64,000 nucleotides of DNA from Puia sp. (lineage in GTDB: Bacteria; Bacteroidota; Bacteroidia; Chitinophagales; Chitinophagaceae). Shown here one piece after another: positions 1-8,010 of the stretch. Positions within the stretch are counted from its first letter, which is position 1. Each line of letters begins with the position of its first letter. The notes below the pieces were generated by a model. That model was not told the DNA's origin, made no database searches, and worked only from the letters and a program-made list of their open reading frames with translations. The stretch covers positions 53,319 through 117,318 of the forward strand of contig JARLGZ010000094.1 of the NCBI GenBank assembly GCA_031292515.1, in the 5' to 3' direction. The translations under genes were made by a program, and so were the position numbers.

Positions 1-1290
1 TATGTGCTGCTTTCCGGTCGCTGGTATACTTCTCCTTCGCTGAAAGGGCATTGGCAATATGTCCCCGCCAACTCCCTGCCGGCCGATTTTGCAAAAATCC
101 CCGAAGGGTCCCCCAAAGACAATGTCCTGGCGAGCGTAGCCGGCACGGACGCTGCGAGGGAAGCGGTCATGGATGCGCAGATCCCGCAAACCGCCAAGGT
201 CGACAGGAACAGCGCGACGACGAATGTGACTTATAATGGTAATCCTCAGTTCGCCCCGCTGAAGGGTACGGACATGCAGTATGCCACCAACACTTCTTCT
301 TCGGTATTGCTGTCCAACGGTGTCTATTATGCGGTAGACAATGGTGTCTGGTTTCAGTCCCAGAGCCCGAACGGACCCTGGGTCGTTTGTACGCAAAGGC
401 CCGACGAGGTAGATCGCATCCCGCCCAGCTCTCCCCTGTACAATGTAAAATATGTAGATATCTATGATGTGACACCCGACTATGTATATATGGGTTATAC
501 ATCGGGTTATCTCAATTCTTATATATATGGCCCGACGGTCGTTTACGGTACGGGTTTCTATTATGATCCCTGGTATGGCGGTTATTATTATCCCCGTCCC
601 TGGACCTGGGGTTTCTGCATGGGCTATAATCCCTGGGCCGGGTGGAGCCTTGGATACGGTTATGGCGGCGGATGGTTCAATTTCGGCATCGGCCTGGGCT
701 TCGGCTGGGGTGGTGGCTGGGGGCACGGCTACGGATGGTGGGGACCGGGCATCTATCGTCCTTCCTACGGATGGAATCGTTACCGGACCTATGGTTTTTA
801 CGGGAACAGTTTCTATCGCAACCGGAGCATCTATGCCAACAGCTACCGTACGAATATCTATTCCAACCGGAGTGGTGTCATAACGAACCGGTTCGTTAAC
901 AACCGAAGCCCCTTCAGCAACAGACCGGGTGCTGTGAATCGTCCCGGAGGGTTCGGTCCCGGTGCCGGCAACAGGCCCAACGCAGCCGGATCCAATCGCA
1001 ACAATGTGTTCAGCGACAGAAACGGGAATGTCTTCCAGCGGAATCAGAACAACCAATGGCAGCAAAGACAATCGAACCAGTGGAGGCCCGTGCAGGGTAA
1101 TAACCAGGCGGTACAAAATCTGAACCGTCAGCAGCAACTGCGGGATCGCGGTCAGACGCGGACCCAAAATTTCGAACGTGCACGGAGCAGCGCTCCGGCG
1201 CCTTCGGGTGGTGGCGGTTCCTTCAGGCCTTCCGGCGGAGGGGGCGGAGGGTCCCGGCCTTCGGGTGGTGGCGGTGGAAGAAGAAATTAA
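1..1290 (+). CDS. Gly/Tyr/Trp-rich secreted-type protein, 5' end missing
   Basis: The reading frame is open from the first base, so the true start lies upstream and 429 residues are visible. The first 160 residues look globular and contain repeated short segments about being pressed, worn or windowed (SGRWYTSP, NGVWFQSQSPNGPW). The middle, about residues 165-270, is extremely rich in Gly, Tyr and Trp. The rest is rich in Asn, Arg and Gln and ends in three Gly-Gly-Gly-Gly blocks separated by RPS. Similar proteins in Bacteroidota are sometimes labelled carbohydrate-binding family V/XII, but I cannot confirm a binding function. The composition suggests an exported or surface protein. A strong terminator follows 50 bases downstream. 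Confidence 0.75.
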   Translation, partial: YVLLSGRWYTSPSLKGHWQYVPANSLPADFAKIPEGSPKDNVLASVAGTDAAREAVMDAQIPQTAKVDRNSATTNVTYNGNPQFAPLKGTDMQYATNTSSSVLLSNGVYYAVDNGVWFQSQSPNGPWVVCTQRPDEVDRIPPSSPLYNVKYVDIYDVTPDYVYMGYTSGYLNSYIYGPTVVYGTGFYYDPWYGGYYYPRPWTWGFCMGYNPWAGWSLGYGYGGGWFNFGIGLGFGWGGGWGHGYGWWGPGIYRPSYGWNRYRTYGFYGNSFYRNRSIYANSYRTNIYSNRSGVITNRFVNNRSPFSNRPGAVNRPGGFGPGAGNRPNAAGSNRNNVFSDRNGNVFQRNQNNQWQQRQSNQWRPVQGNNQAVQNLNRQQQLRDRGQTRTQNFERARSSAPAPSGGGGSFRPSGGGGGGSRPSGGGGGRRN

Positions 1291-1340
1291 GTCACCGGAT
1301 GCTTATTCAGCATAAACGAATACGCATAATCTAATCAATT

Positions 1341-1378
1341 AAAAAAGGCCGTCTCACATACTCTGAGACGGCCTTTTT
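1341..1378 (+). terminator. Rho-independent terminator after the Gly-rich gene
   Basis: A 13-bp stem (AAAGGCCGTCTCA paired with TGAGACGGCCTTT) with a short loop is followed by a T run. It lies 50 bases past the stop codon. The stem has an A run on its 5' side. Confidence 0.9.
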
Positions 1379-1514
1379 CATGTTCATCGGGCCGATTTGC
1401 TCATCGGCCGATTTTATGACCCTGCAGGAGAGTGTGTTTTCCGAATTGTCCGGGCCGGGCTTTTTTTCAGGAACCCTGCAAGATGCTTTCGCACAACATC
1501 CGTAATTTTATAAA

Positions 1515-2177
1515 ATGACGCCTACTATCTATTATTGCTATGATGCCTATTGCGGCTGGTGTTACGGCTTCAGCCCCGTGATCAGCAAGATCTTCCGGGA
1601 GTACAGCGACCGGATCGCCTTCGAGGTGCTTTCCGGCGGCATGATCCTTTCCGACCCGCCGCGGCCCATCGGCGTGATGGCTCCTTATATTCAGAAAGCA
1701 TACAAAACGGTGGAAGAAAGGACCGGGATAAAATTCGGCGCCGACTTTTTATGGCATATTTTTAACCCGGAGGAGAGCGACTGGGTTCCCGATTCCGAGA
1801 AACCGGCGATAGCCCTTTGCATTTTTAAGGAATACCATCCCGGGGCTGGCATTTTGTTTGCAGCCGACCTGCAATATGCCCTAAACTATGAAGGCAGGGA
1901 TCTCTGTGACGATGAGGCCTACCGGCACCTGTTGGAAAAATACGGGATCCCCGAAGATGCGTTCTATGCAAAGCTGCATAGCCCTGCCTATCAGGAGAGG
2001 GCTTACGAGGAATTCGCGCTGGTAAAGCAGCTGAAGGTGACCGGTTTTCCCGCAGTGCTGATGCAGGTAAGCGATTCCCGGTTCCACCTGCTGGCCCGGG
2101 GTTATACGGACTATGCCAGTCTGAAAGAGGCCATCGAGGCAAGCTTACAGGAGATCGGGGTGGCGCCCGACCGGTAA
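1515..2177 (+). CDS. DsbA-family thiol oxidoreductase (FrnE-like)
   Basis: The 220-residue protein has a thioredoxin-fold active site CGWC at residues 13-16, right at the N-terminus, and a helical insert typical of the DsbA/FrnE group. A likely cis-proline loop (TGFPAV) lies near residue 177. No signal peptide or membrane segment precedes the motif, so it is probably cytoplasmic, where FrnE-like proteins act in thiol redox or stress. It is preceded by a 220-base gap with the upstream terminator, and TAATTTTA sits just before the ATG as a possible -7 element. It is probably monocistronic. Substrate unknown. Confidence 0.85.
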   Translation: MTPTIYYCYDAYCGWCYGFSPVISKIFREYSDRIAFEVLSGGMILSDPPRPIGVMAPYIQKAYKTVEERTGIKFGADFLWHIFNPEESDWVPDSEKPAIALCIFKEYHPGAGILFAADLQYALNYEGRDLCDDEAYRHLLEKYGIPEDAFYAKLHSPAYQERAYEEFALVKQLKVTGFPAVLMQVSDSRFHLLARGYTDYASLKEAIEASLQEIGVAPDR

Positions 2178-2249
2178 ACCATTAAAATCCGGTGTTTTTC
2201 CTTTTTTGTTTTAACTTGCACGTCCTTTAAAAATACAGAATTCTGAAAA

Positions 2250-3008
2250 ATGGAATACAATAAAATCATTGCCGTAACCGGTCTTCCGGGTTTATATGAG
2301 TTGCTCAACAGCAAAACGGACGGAGCTATCGTCCGTTCCCTGGATGACAAAAGCACAAAATTCGTTTCCAGCCGGATACACAACTTTTCGCATCTCGAGA
2401 GCATAGAAATATTCACTACCCGCGATAATGTGAATCTCCTGACCGTCCTGAAAGCGATGGAAGAGAGCCCTGAGAAGCTGCCTGACGAAAAGGATGCCGC
2501 CGCGTTAAAAAGTTACTTTCAGAAAGTATATCCCGAACTGGATTTCGAGCGCGTCTACAGCAGCGATCTGAAGAAGATGGTGAAATGGTTTGGGGTGCTG
2601 AAGAATAATAATATCGAGCTGAAACAGCCCGAACCGGCCGAAGAGACCGTTGAAGCCGAAGTGGTAAGCGTCGCCGAAGAAGCTCCCGTTGATGAAAAGC
2701 CGAAGACGAAAAAGGCTGCTGTGAAGGCGCCTGCTGAAGAAAAACCGGCAGGGCCGGCTAAAAAAGCCGCTGTCGAAAAAACAGCCGCGGCAAAAACGGA
2801 AGAAGATGAAAAGCCTAAGGCCAAAAAGGCTGCTGCGGAAAAAGAAACCGTAGCTGCTCCTAAAAAAGCAGCCAAGACGGCTGAAGAAAAACCGGCAGCG
2901 CCGGCTAAAAAAGCCGCTGTCGAAAAAACAGCCGCGGCAAAAACGGAAGAAGATGAAAAGCCCAAGGCTAAAAAAGCCGCACCAAAGGCTCCTGCCAAGA
3001 AGAAATAA
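2250..3008 (+). CDS. DUF5606 protein with histone H1-like Lys/Ala tail
   Basis: The 252-residue protein has two parts. Residues 1-125 match my memory of the Bacteroidota-restricted DUF5606 family (start MEYNKIIAVTGLPGLYELL), whose function is unknown. Residues 126-252 are almost only Ala, Lys, Glu and Pro, built from KKAA and EEKP units, like bacterial histone H1-like tails. The tail contains an internal duplication of 49 codons. It lies 11 bases before the M3 peptidase gene and is probably cotranscribed with it. A role in nucleic-acid binding is an inference from composition only. Confidence 0.75.
   Translation: MEYNKIIAVTGLPGLYELLNSKTDGAIVRSLDDKSTKFVSSRIHNFSHLESIEIFTTRDNVNLLTVLKAMEESPEKLPDEKDAAALKSYFQKVYPELDFERVYSSDLKKMVKWFGVLKNNNIELKQPEPAEETVEAEVVSVAEEAPVDEKPKTKKAAVKAPAEEKPAGPAKKAAVEKTAAAKTEEDEKPKAKKAAAEKETVAAPKKAAKTAEEKPAAPAKKAAVEKTAAAKTEEDEKPKAKKAAPKAPAKKK
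2733..2974 (+). repeat. Two ~95-bp direct repeats inside the DUF5606 gene
   Basis: Bases 2733-2827 recur at 2880-2974 with about three mismatches, a period of 147 bp or 49 codons. Both copies encode the same Ala/Lys-rich stretch in the same frame. Near identity at the DNA level points to a recent duplication rather than codon-by-codon convergence. Confidence 0.9.
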
Positions 3009-3019
3009 CAAAACTACCG

Positions 3020-4738
3020 ATGAATTATACAGCCGAGCTAAAAAAGGCAGTGCGGCATTTTCTGCCCGCAGAATTTACCGTTACCAACTGGGAGGCGCTT
3101 GAGCCCTATTTTAAGAATCTGCAGGAAAGACCCGTAGAAACCCCGGAGGATCTTGAAAAATGGCTCGCCGACATGAGCGAGCTCGAATCCGTGATTAGCG
3201 AGGATGCGTGCTGGAGACAGATCCGCATGACCTGCGATACCGAGAACAAGATGCTGGAAGAGGCTTTCACGTATTTCTGCCTGGAGATACAGCCTAAGAT
3301 ACAGCCTTATGCAGATCAGCTGAACCGTAAATTGGTAGAAAATCCCCTTACGAAGGAACTCGACGGCAAGAAATATTTTACCTATCTGCGTTCCGTACGG
3401 AAGAACATCTCGCTGTTCCGTGAACATAATATTCCACTCCAGGCCGAGCTGAGCGTGATGGCCCAGCAATTCGGCGTCATCTCCGGCAAGATGACCGTCA
3501 CGATCAACGGACAGGAATATACGCTTCAGCAGGCTTCCAAATTCCTGGAAAATTCCGACCGGTCGCTCCGTGAAGAAGCCTACCGGAAGATACAGGAAAG
3601 GAGATTGCAGGACAAGGATACCCTTAACGAGTTGTATTCAGGGCTGATCGCAAAACGCCAGCAGGTGGCCGTAAATGCGGGCTTCGCCAACTATCGCGAT
3701 TATAAGTTTGAAGAGCTTGGGCGCTTCGATTACAACAAAGAAGACTGTTTCCGGTTCCATGACGCGGTCAGGGAGTCCGTTCTCCCCCTTGTGACCCTGA
3801 TCAATGAAAGGAAAAAGAAAAAACTGGGGCTGGATATCCTGAGGCCCTGGGATACCGATGCCGAGCCCGCGGGAACGGAGCCGCTGCATCCTTTTAAGTC
3901 CGCACCCGAGCTGATAGAAAAGACGATTGACGCTTTTACCAAACTGCGTCCATTCTTTGGTGATTGCCTGAAGACAATGCGGTCTATGGGTCGTTTCGAC
4001 CTCGAAAGCAGGAAGGGGAAGGCTCCGGGCGGTTATAACTGCCCCCTGGCGGAAACAGGCGCGCCTTTTATCTTTATGAATGCGTCCGGACAGATGGGCG
4101 ATCTTACGACGATGGTACACGAAGGGGGTCATGCGATCCATTCTTTTCTGGCTCATCCCCTGGAGCTATATGCTTTTAAGGAATACCCGATGGAGATTGC
4201 CGAAGTCGCGAGTATGTCCATGGAGTTGTTCAGCATGGAGCACTGGGATTTGTTTTTCAGCGATAAAAACGATTTAGCAAGGGCACGCCAGCATCAACTC
4301 GAAAGAGTCATCACGATCTTCCCCTGGATTGCGACCATCGACAAATTTCAGCATTGGGTCTATGAGAACCCCACCCACAGCCTCGAAGAAAGAACGGCCG
4401 CGTGGCTGGAGATTCTCGGGGAGTTCTCCTCGGGGACCGTGGACTGGAGCGGGCTCGGGGAGTTCCGGCAGTTCTCCTGGCAGCGGCAGCTGCACCTGTT
4501 TGAAGTGCCGTTTTACTATATCGAATACGGCATCGCCCAGCTCGGAGCGATCGGGCTTTGGATGCAATTCAGGCAAGACAAAGAAAAGGCGCTGGACAAT
4601 TATACGGCCGCCCTGCGTCTGGGGGGAACCAGGACCTTGCCCGAATTATATGAGGCGGCGGGTCTGAAATTCAGATTCACCAAAGAAGATATAAAAAAAT
4701 TAATGGATTTCGTGAGCACGGAATTGGAAAGAAATTGA
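3020..4738 (+). CDS. pepF: M3 family oligoendopeptidase (PepF-like)
   Basis: The 572-residue protein carries the zinc-peptidase motif HEGGH at residues 367-371, with the downstream Glu of the M3 family in a segment reading EVASMSMELF. The N-terminal two thirds is helical, as expected for the oligoendopeptidase F fold that encloses short peptides. There is no signal peptide, so it is cytosolic and degrades oligopeptides. Length fits the family (about 560-600). It starts 11 bases after the DUF5606 stop codon. The exact subgroup (M3B PepF versus other M3) is inferred from length and motif context. Confidence 0.93.
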   Translation: MNYTAELKKAVRHFLPAEFTVTNWEALEPYFKNLQERPVETPEDLEKWLADMSELESVISEDACWRQIRMTCDTENKMLEEAFTYFCLEIQPKIQPYADQLNRKLVENPLTKELDGKKYFTYLRSVRKNISLFREHNIPLQAELSVMAQQFGVISGKMTVTINGQEYTLQQASKFLENSDRSLREEAYRKIQERRLQDKDTLNELYSGLIAKRQQVAVNAGFANYRDYKFEELGRFDYNKEDCFRFHDAVRESVLPLVTLINERKKKKLGLDILRPWDTDAEPAGTEPLHPFKSAPELIEKTIDAFTKLRPFFGDCLKTMRSMGRFDLESRKGKAPGGYNCPLAETGAPFIFMNASGQMGDLTTMVHEGGHAIHSFLAHPLELYAFKEYPMEIAEVASMSMELFSMEHWDLFFSDKNDLARARQHQLERVITIFPWIATIDKFQHWVYENPTHSLEERTAAWLEILGEFSSGTVDWSGLGEFRQFSWQRQLHLFEVPFYYIEYGIAQLGAIGLWMQFRQDKEKALDNYTAALRLGGTRTLPELYEAAGLKFRFTKEDIKKLMDFVSTELERN

Positions 4739-4783
4739 TCCCGGACAAGTTTGAAAAATACCCATAACTGGTGGGATCAATTC

Positions 4784-4814
4784 TTGCTCATATCCTTTTA
4801 AACAATTATATTTG
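4784..4814 (+). promoter_or_regulatory. Bacteroidota-type promoter with no ORF downstream
   Basis: TTG at 4784-4786 is followed after 20 bases by TATATTTG at 4807-4814, which fits the Bacteroidota -33/-7 consensus (TTG, about 19-20 bases, TAnnTTTG). Downstream there is no reading frame longer than a two-codon ATG CGT TAA before a terminator at 4889. Confidence 0.55.
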
Positions 4815-4818
4815 TATT

Positions 4819-4927
4819 CAACGTATGCGTTAAACCAGGCAATCAAACGCCTGTCTTTATAAAAAAGCTACTAATCAGAGCCTTAACCAAAAGTCCCGGT
4901 GTTTCTACATCGGGGCTTTCTTTTTTT
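4819..4927 (+). ncRNA. Candidate small RNA between pepF and fur
   Basis: The segment runs from the expected start site of the promoter at 4784-4814 to a terminator ending at 4927, about 110 bases. It holds a small hairpin (CAGGC, eight-base loop, GCCTG) near 4840-4856 and an unpaired A-rich middle before the terminator stem. It encodes no protein. I do not recognise the family and it does not form the long rod of 6S RNA. It could equally be a 3' untranslated region of pepF. Confidence 0.3.
4889..4927 (+). terminator. Rho-independent terminator, pepF / small RNA
   Basis: AAAGTCCCGGTG pairs with CATCGGGGCTTT around a TTTCTA loop and is followed by seven T residues. It ends transcription from the left. 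In the reverse direction the T tract is only four bases, so it is a weaker terminator for fur. Confidence 0.85.
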
Positions 4928-4989
4928 GGTATCGGCCCGATCCCTCTGCCTTAGCGGCTCTTGTTCTCCGGCCGCGGCTTTCGACTATT

Positions 4990-5406
4990 TCATTTACAGT
5001 TTTTGCATACGCCATTTACGACCATTTCAACACGGGCCGCAACAAATCCTTTTGGCAGCCGGATGGAAGGGATGGTAGTCTCGTCCAGGCATAGGGTACT
5101 ACCGCATTGGCTGCAGATAAAATGGACGTGGTTGTCCTGGTGATGACCCGCGGAACAATTGTCCTTGCATAAAGCATAACGGATGGAATTGTCGGCAGTG
5201 GGGATGGTATGAATAAGACCTTTCTCAAGGAAGGCCTGTAAGGTCCTGTAGACGGTTACCCGATCAAATTTTTCTTCGGTCTTCTTTTCAATATCGCTGT
5301 GCGACAATGCACCGGGATTCGACAGAAACAATTCGAGGATTTTTCTGCGTCCGCCAGTCACACTCAGGTGATTGCTTTTCAGGATGGTGTCTATCTGTGC
5401 TTCCAT
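4990..5406 (-). CDS. Fur-family metal-dependent transcriptional repressor
   Basis: The 138-residue protein has an N-terminal winged helix (residues 1-80, with DRVTVYRTLQAF as recognition region) and a C-terminal metal-binding dimerisation domain. Cys98/Cys101 and Cys134/Cys137 form the structural zinc site, and the His-rich stretch HHQDNHVHF (residues 88-96) supplies regulatory metal ligands. Which metal it senses (iron, zinc or other) cannot be decided from sequence. It starts 32 bases after the SCO gene on the same strand, so it is likely the second gene of an operon with it. Confidence 0.92.
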   Translation of the reverse strand: MEAQIDTILKSNHLSVTGGRRKILELFLSNPGALSHSDIEKKTEEKFDRVTVYRTLQAFLEKGLIHTIPTADNSIRYALCKDNCSAGHHQDNHVHFICSQCGSTLCLDETTIPSIRLPKGFVAARVEMVVNGVCKNCK

Positions 5407-5438
5407 AAAAACGCTATTCCGGATAACAAAACCGGTCG

Positions 5439-6095
5439 CTACGGATTATTGTTAAAAATCGAATTGGCAAAACGCGGGCCTGTCGCTTCTTCTTTGAGAA
5501 GCTTATTTATATCCGCATTCATATCGGACAATTCGTTCTTCTTCAGACCGTCGTAGATCTTTCTGACCCTTCCCTCTTTATCGACCAACGCAAAAAACTG
5601 TGTATGGATGAACTGGTCGTTGATATCCATTTTGTTATTCTGAGGGTCATCCAACAGATAACTGTTTCGCGCAATCGCATAGAGGCTGTCTTTCCGGCCT
5701 GTCAGGAACCACCAGGTCTTCGGGTCGGCGCCGAGCGAGTCCGCATACCGCTTCATGCGGGCAACACTGTCGGTCTCCGGATCGACGGTATGAGACAGGA
5801 TCAGAAACGAAGGGTCGTCCTTGTGTTCACGGAATACATCCTTCATATTCGTATTCATTTTCGGACAGATCCCCTTACAGGTGGTAAAAAAATATTCCGC
5901 GACATAAACCTTGCCGGCCACATCTTTTTCGGTGATCAGTCTTCCCTCCTGGTTCCTGAAGGAAAAAGGGTGTACATAGCTCAGGACCGGGAGTTCTGTC
6001 TTTCCATAACCCGGGATCATACGGGTCAGCGCAAAATAAAAAGCGATGAACAGGATTCCGAAAAAAACAAGGTAATACCCAAACTTTCTACTCAT
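5439..6095 (-). CDS. SCO1/SenC-family copper chaperone
   Basis: The 218-residue protein begins with one membrane anchor (about residues 7-25) followed by a thioredoxin-like domain outside the membrane. The copper ligands of the family are visible: Cys73 and Cys77 in TTCKGICP, and His164 in FIHTQFF. SCO proteins deliver copper to, or reduce, the CuA centre of cytochrome c oxidase. It is upstream of a Fur-family gene and divergent from a MerC-like membrane protein, so the group probably handles metals. No oxidase subunits are in the window. Confidence 0.92.
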   Translation of the reverse strand: MSRKFGYYLVFFGILFIAFYFALTRMIPGYGKTELPVLSYVHPFSFRNQEGRLITEKDVAGKVYVAEYFFTTCKGICPKMNTNMKDVFREHKDDPSFLILSHTVDPETDSVARMKRYADSLGADPKTWWFLTGRKDSLYAIARNSYLLDDPQNNKMDINDQFIHTQFFALVDKEGRVRKIYDGLKKNELSDMNADINKLLKEEATGPRFANSIFNNNP

Positions 6096-6169
6096 ATCCG
6101 CAAAGGTAGGGGTTAGGCCGGGCTATCCGGCGTCACCGGGAAAAGGATAACATTTTTTTTGCAACGAAG

Positions 6170-6201
6170 TTGCGTTTATGTTCCCGGTCGTCTTATCTTT
6201 G
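6170..6201 (+). promoter_or_regulatory. Promoter of merC-like gene
   Basis: TTG at 6170-6172, a 21-base spacer and TATCTTTG at 6194-6201 match the Bacteroidota consensus. The ATG follows only four bases after the -7 element, which predicts a leaderless or almost leaderless mRNA. Confidence 0.55.
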
Positions 6202-6205
6202 TCAG

Positions 6206-6646
6206 ATGGACAGGAAAACGAACCGGCGTATCAACTGGGACGCATTGGGAATTGCGACCTCTTTCGCCTGCGCGATTCATTGCGCGATCTTACCGCTGGT
6301 ATTGACCAGTTTGCCGATATTGGGGGTGAATATTCTGGAAAACGCAGGTTTTGAGTATTTTATGATCGCGCTGGCCTTTGGGATCGGATCGGGATCGCTT
6401 TGGCATGGATACCGAAAGCATCACCGGCAGTGGCGACCCTGGCTGTTCTTTTCGGTAGGGGTACTCTTTTTGCTGGCCAAGCAGGTCTGGCGATCCTATG
6501 AGCTTTGGCTGCTGCCCTTCGCGGCCGTTTTTATCATTTCGGCCCATTTGCTCAACTACAGGGCCTGCGCAAGACACCGGCCAGCCGGAACCCCCGGGAA
6601 AACCGGGGAGAACGATCCGGGATTGCAGATGTATCCGAAGCGGTAA
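6206..6646 (+). CDS. MerC-domain integral membrane protein
   Basis: The 146-residue protein has about four transmembrane segments. Segment one contains ACAIHCAILP, a Cys-x3-Cys arrangement resembling the metal-binding cysteines of MerC mercury transporters. In Bacteroidota, MerC-like genes often accompany Fur-type regulators and SCO proteins rather than mercury operons, so transport of another metal is possible. An in-frame start 36 bases upstream exists, but I chose the ATG at 6206 because it lies directly after the promoter -7 element. It is divergent from the sco-fur operon. Confidence 0.75.
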   Translation: MDRKTNRRINWDALGIATSFACAIHCAILPLVLTSLPILGVNILENAGFEYFMIALAFGIGSGSLWHGYRKHHRQWRPWLFFSVGVLFLLAKQVWRSYELWLLPFAAVFIISAHLLNYRACARHRPAGTPGKTGENDPGLQMYPKR

Positions 6647-6705
6647 AAAGGGCATGAAGGGCAAGCTTTTCCCAATTTCAAAAACAAGCTGACGGGAGAA
6701 TTTGT

Positions 6706-6713
6706 TACTTTTG
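6706..6713 (+). promoter_or_regulatory. -7 element of the nfu gene
   Basis: TACTTTTG fits TAnnTTTG and lies 18 bases before the chosen ATG. I see no clear TTG at the -33 distance. Confidence 0.4.
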
Positions 6714-6731
6714 CATATTAAATTGTTCGTT

Positions 6732-7328
6732 ATGATCAAAACAGGCAACCCCGTCATCAGCATTTATACGGAAATGACCCCGAACCCGGAGACCATGAAG
6801 TTCGTGGCGAACAAGTTATTGTATCCCGGCAAGAGTATCGATTTCCCGGACGTGGAAAATGCAAAACCCTCTCCCCTTGCCATCGAGCTCTTTGGATTCC
6901 CTTTTATAAGAAGTGTCTTTATAGCCAGTAATTTTGTAACCCTCACCAAGACTTCCGAAACGGACTGGAACGATGTGATCCCGGCGATCCGGCAGTTCCT
7001 GAAAGAATACCTGGAAGAAGGCAAGGCGGTGGTCAACGAAGAAGAGATCGTTGTTACGCGCGCCGAAGGCGGCAATACCATCGATGCGGACGATGATGAC
7101 GTCGTAAAACGCATCAAAGAACTGCTTGAAAACTATGTAAAGCCTGCCGTGGAAATGGACGGAGGCGCCATACAGTTCAGGAGTTATGACGATGGGGTTG
7201 TAAACCTGATGCTGCAGGGTTCCTGTTCGGGATGTCCCTCTTCGATGATCACTTTGAAAGCCGGGATCGAAGGGATGATGAAACGTATGATCCCCGAAGT
7301 AAAAGAAGTGATCGCGGAAGCGGAATAA
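6732..7328 (+). CDS. NifU/Nfu-type iron-sulfur scaffold or carrier protein
   Basis: The 198-residue protein has an N-terminal Nfu_N domain (TEMTPNPETMKFV near residue 11) and a C-terminal NifU domain with the cluster-binding CSGC at residues 165-168. This is the layout of Nfu proteins that pass 4Fe-4S clusters to target enzymes in the cytosol. Two in-frame candidates lie upstream, but the ATG at 6732 fits both the promoter position and the family start. A possible target is quinolinate synthase (nadA at 40 kb), which is an Fe-S enzyme. That link is speculative. Confidence 0.93.
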   Translation: MIKTGNPVISIYTEMTPNPETMKFVANKLLYPGKSIDFPDVENAKPSPLAIELFGFPFIRSVFIASNFVTLTKTSETDWNDVIPAIRQFLKEYLEEGKAVVNEEEIVVTRAEGGNTIDADDDDVVKRIKELLENYVKPAVEMDGGAIQFRSYDDGVVNLMLQGSCSGCPSSMITLKAGIEGMMKRMIPEVKEVIAEAE

Positions 7329-7333
7329 GGCGT

Positions 7334-7341
7334 TACATTTG
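7334..7341 (+). promoter_or_regulatory. -7 element directly before pnuC
   Basis: TACATTTG lies three bases before the pnuC ATG and six bases after the nfu stop codon. If used, the transcript would start at or beside the start codon. No clear -33 TTG is seen. Confidence 0.4.
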
Positions 7342-7344
7342 AGC

Positions 7345-8010
7345 ATGCAAGGCCTGTTACTGTCAGCTAACGCAGCCGAAGCCTACCGGCAATTCATACA
7401 AGAGATCCAGCAGACGAGTCTCCCGGAATTTATAGCCGTCATAACCGGCGTTGTGAGCGTGTGGCTTTCCAAAATAGAAAATAGCTGGTTATACCCGATC
7501 GGTATCGTCAGTACGGTACTCTATATCTTTCTAAGTGTGGAAGGGCATCTTTTCGGGGAGGCCAGCGTCAATGTATATTACACGGTCATGAGCGTCTATG
7601 GCTGGGTCCTTTGGACCCGGAAAGACCAAAAACAAAACCTTGTCCTGGGGGTCAGTTTTTCGGATCGCAAGGAGTGGCGGGGGCAACTGGCTTTCTTCGC
7701 CGTTTTTTATTTCGCCCTTTATGGAGCGCTCGTCTTTTTAAAGGCAAATTTTGCCAGCGGTGCCATTCCCTGCGCCGATGCCTTTGCCTCTGCGACGGCG
7801 TACACAGGCATGTGGCTGATGGCGCGGAAAAAAGTGGAGAGCTGGTATTGGTGGATCGCCACCGACATCGCTTCCGTTCCCTTGTATTTTGTAAAAGGGT
7901 ATGTCTTCACCAGTGTCTATTATTTCGTATTGCTTGGCATAGCCATCACCGGTCTGATGGCGTGGAAGAAAAAAGCCAACGAATATTCTATAACCGGCAA
8001 CCATGCGTGA
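7345..8010 (+). CDS. pnuC: PnuC-family nicotinamide riboside transporter
   Basis: The 221-residue membrane protein has about seven hydrophobic segments and the PnuC signatures (IENSWLYPIGIVST and YYTVMSVYGWVLW). PnuC proteins are facilitators that let vitamin precursors equilibrate across the inner membrane, with trapping by phosphorylation. The next gene, a NadR-type kinase, overlaps its end by eight bases, which points to nicotinamide riboside rather than thiamine or riboflavin as substrate. I chose the ATG at 7345 over an in-frame TTG six bases earlier. Confidence 0.9.
   Translation: MQGLLLSANAAEAYRQFIQEIQQTSLPEFIAVITGVVSVWLSKIENSWLYPIGIVSTVLYIFLSVEGHLFGEASVNVYYTVMSVYGWVLWTRKDQKQNLVLGVSFSDRKEWRGQLAFFAVFYFALYGALVFLKANFASGAIPCADAFASATAYTGMWLMARKKVESWYWWIATDIASVPLYFVKGYVFTSVYYFVLLGIAITGLMAWKKKANEYSITGNHA

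Noticed and set aside
4819..4927. 6S-type RNA
   Set aside because: The interval does not fold into the long interrupted rod of 6S RNA. I kept it only as an unidentified small-RNA candidate.
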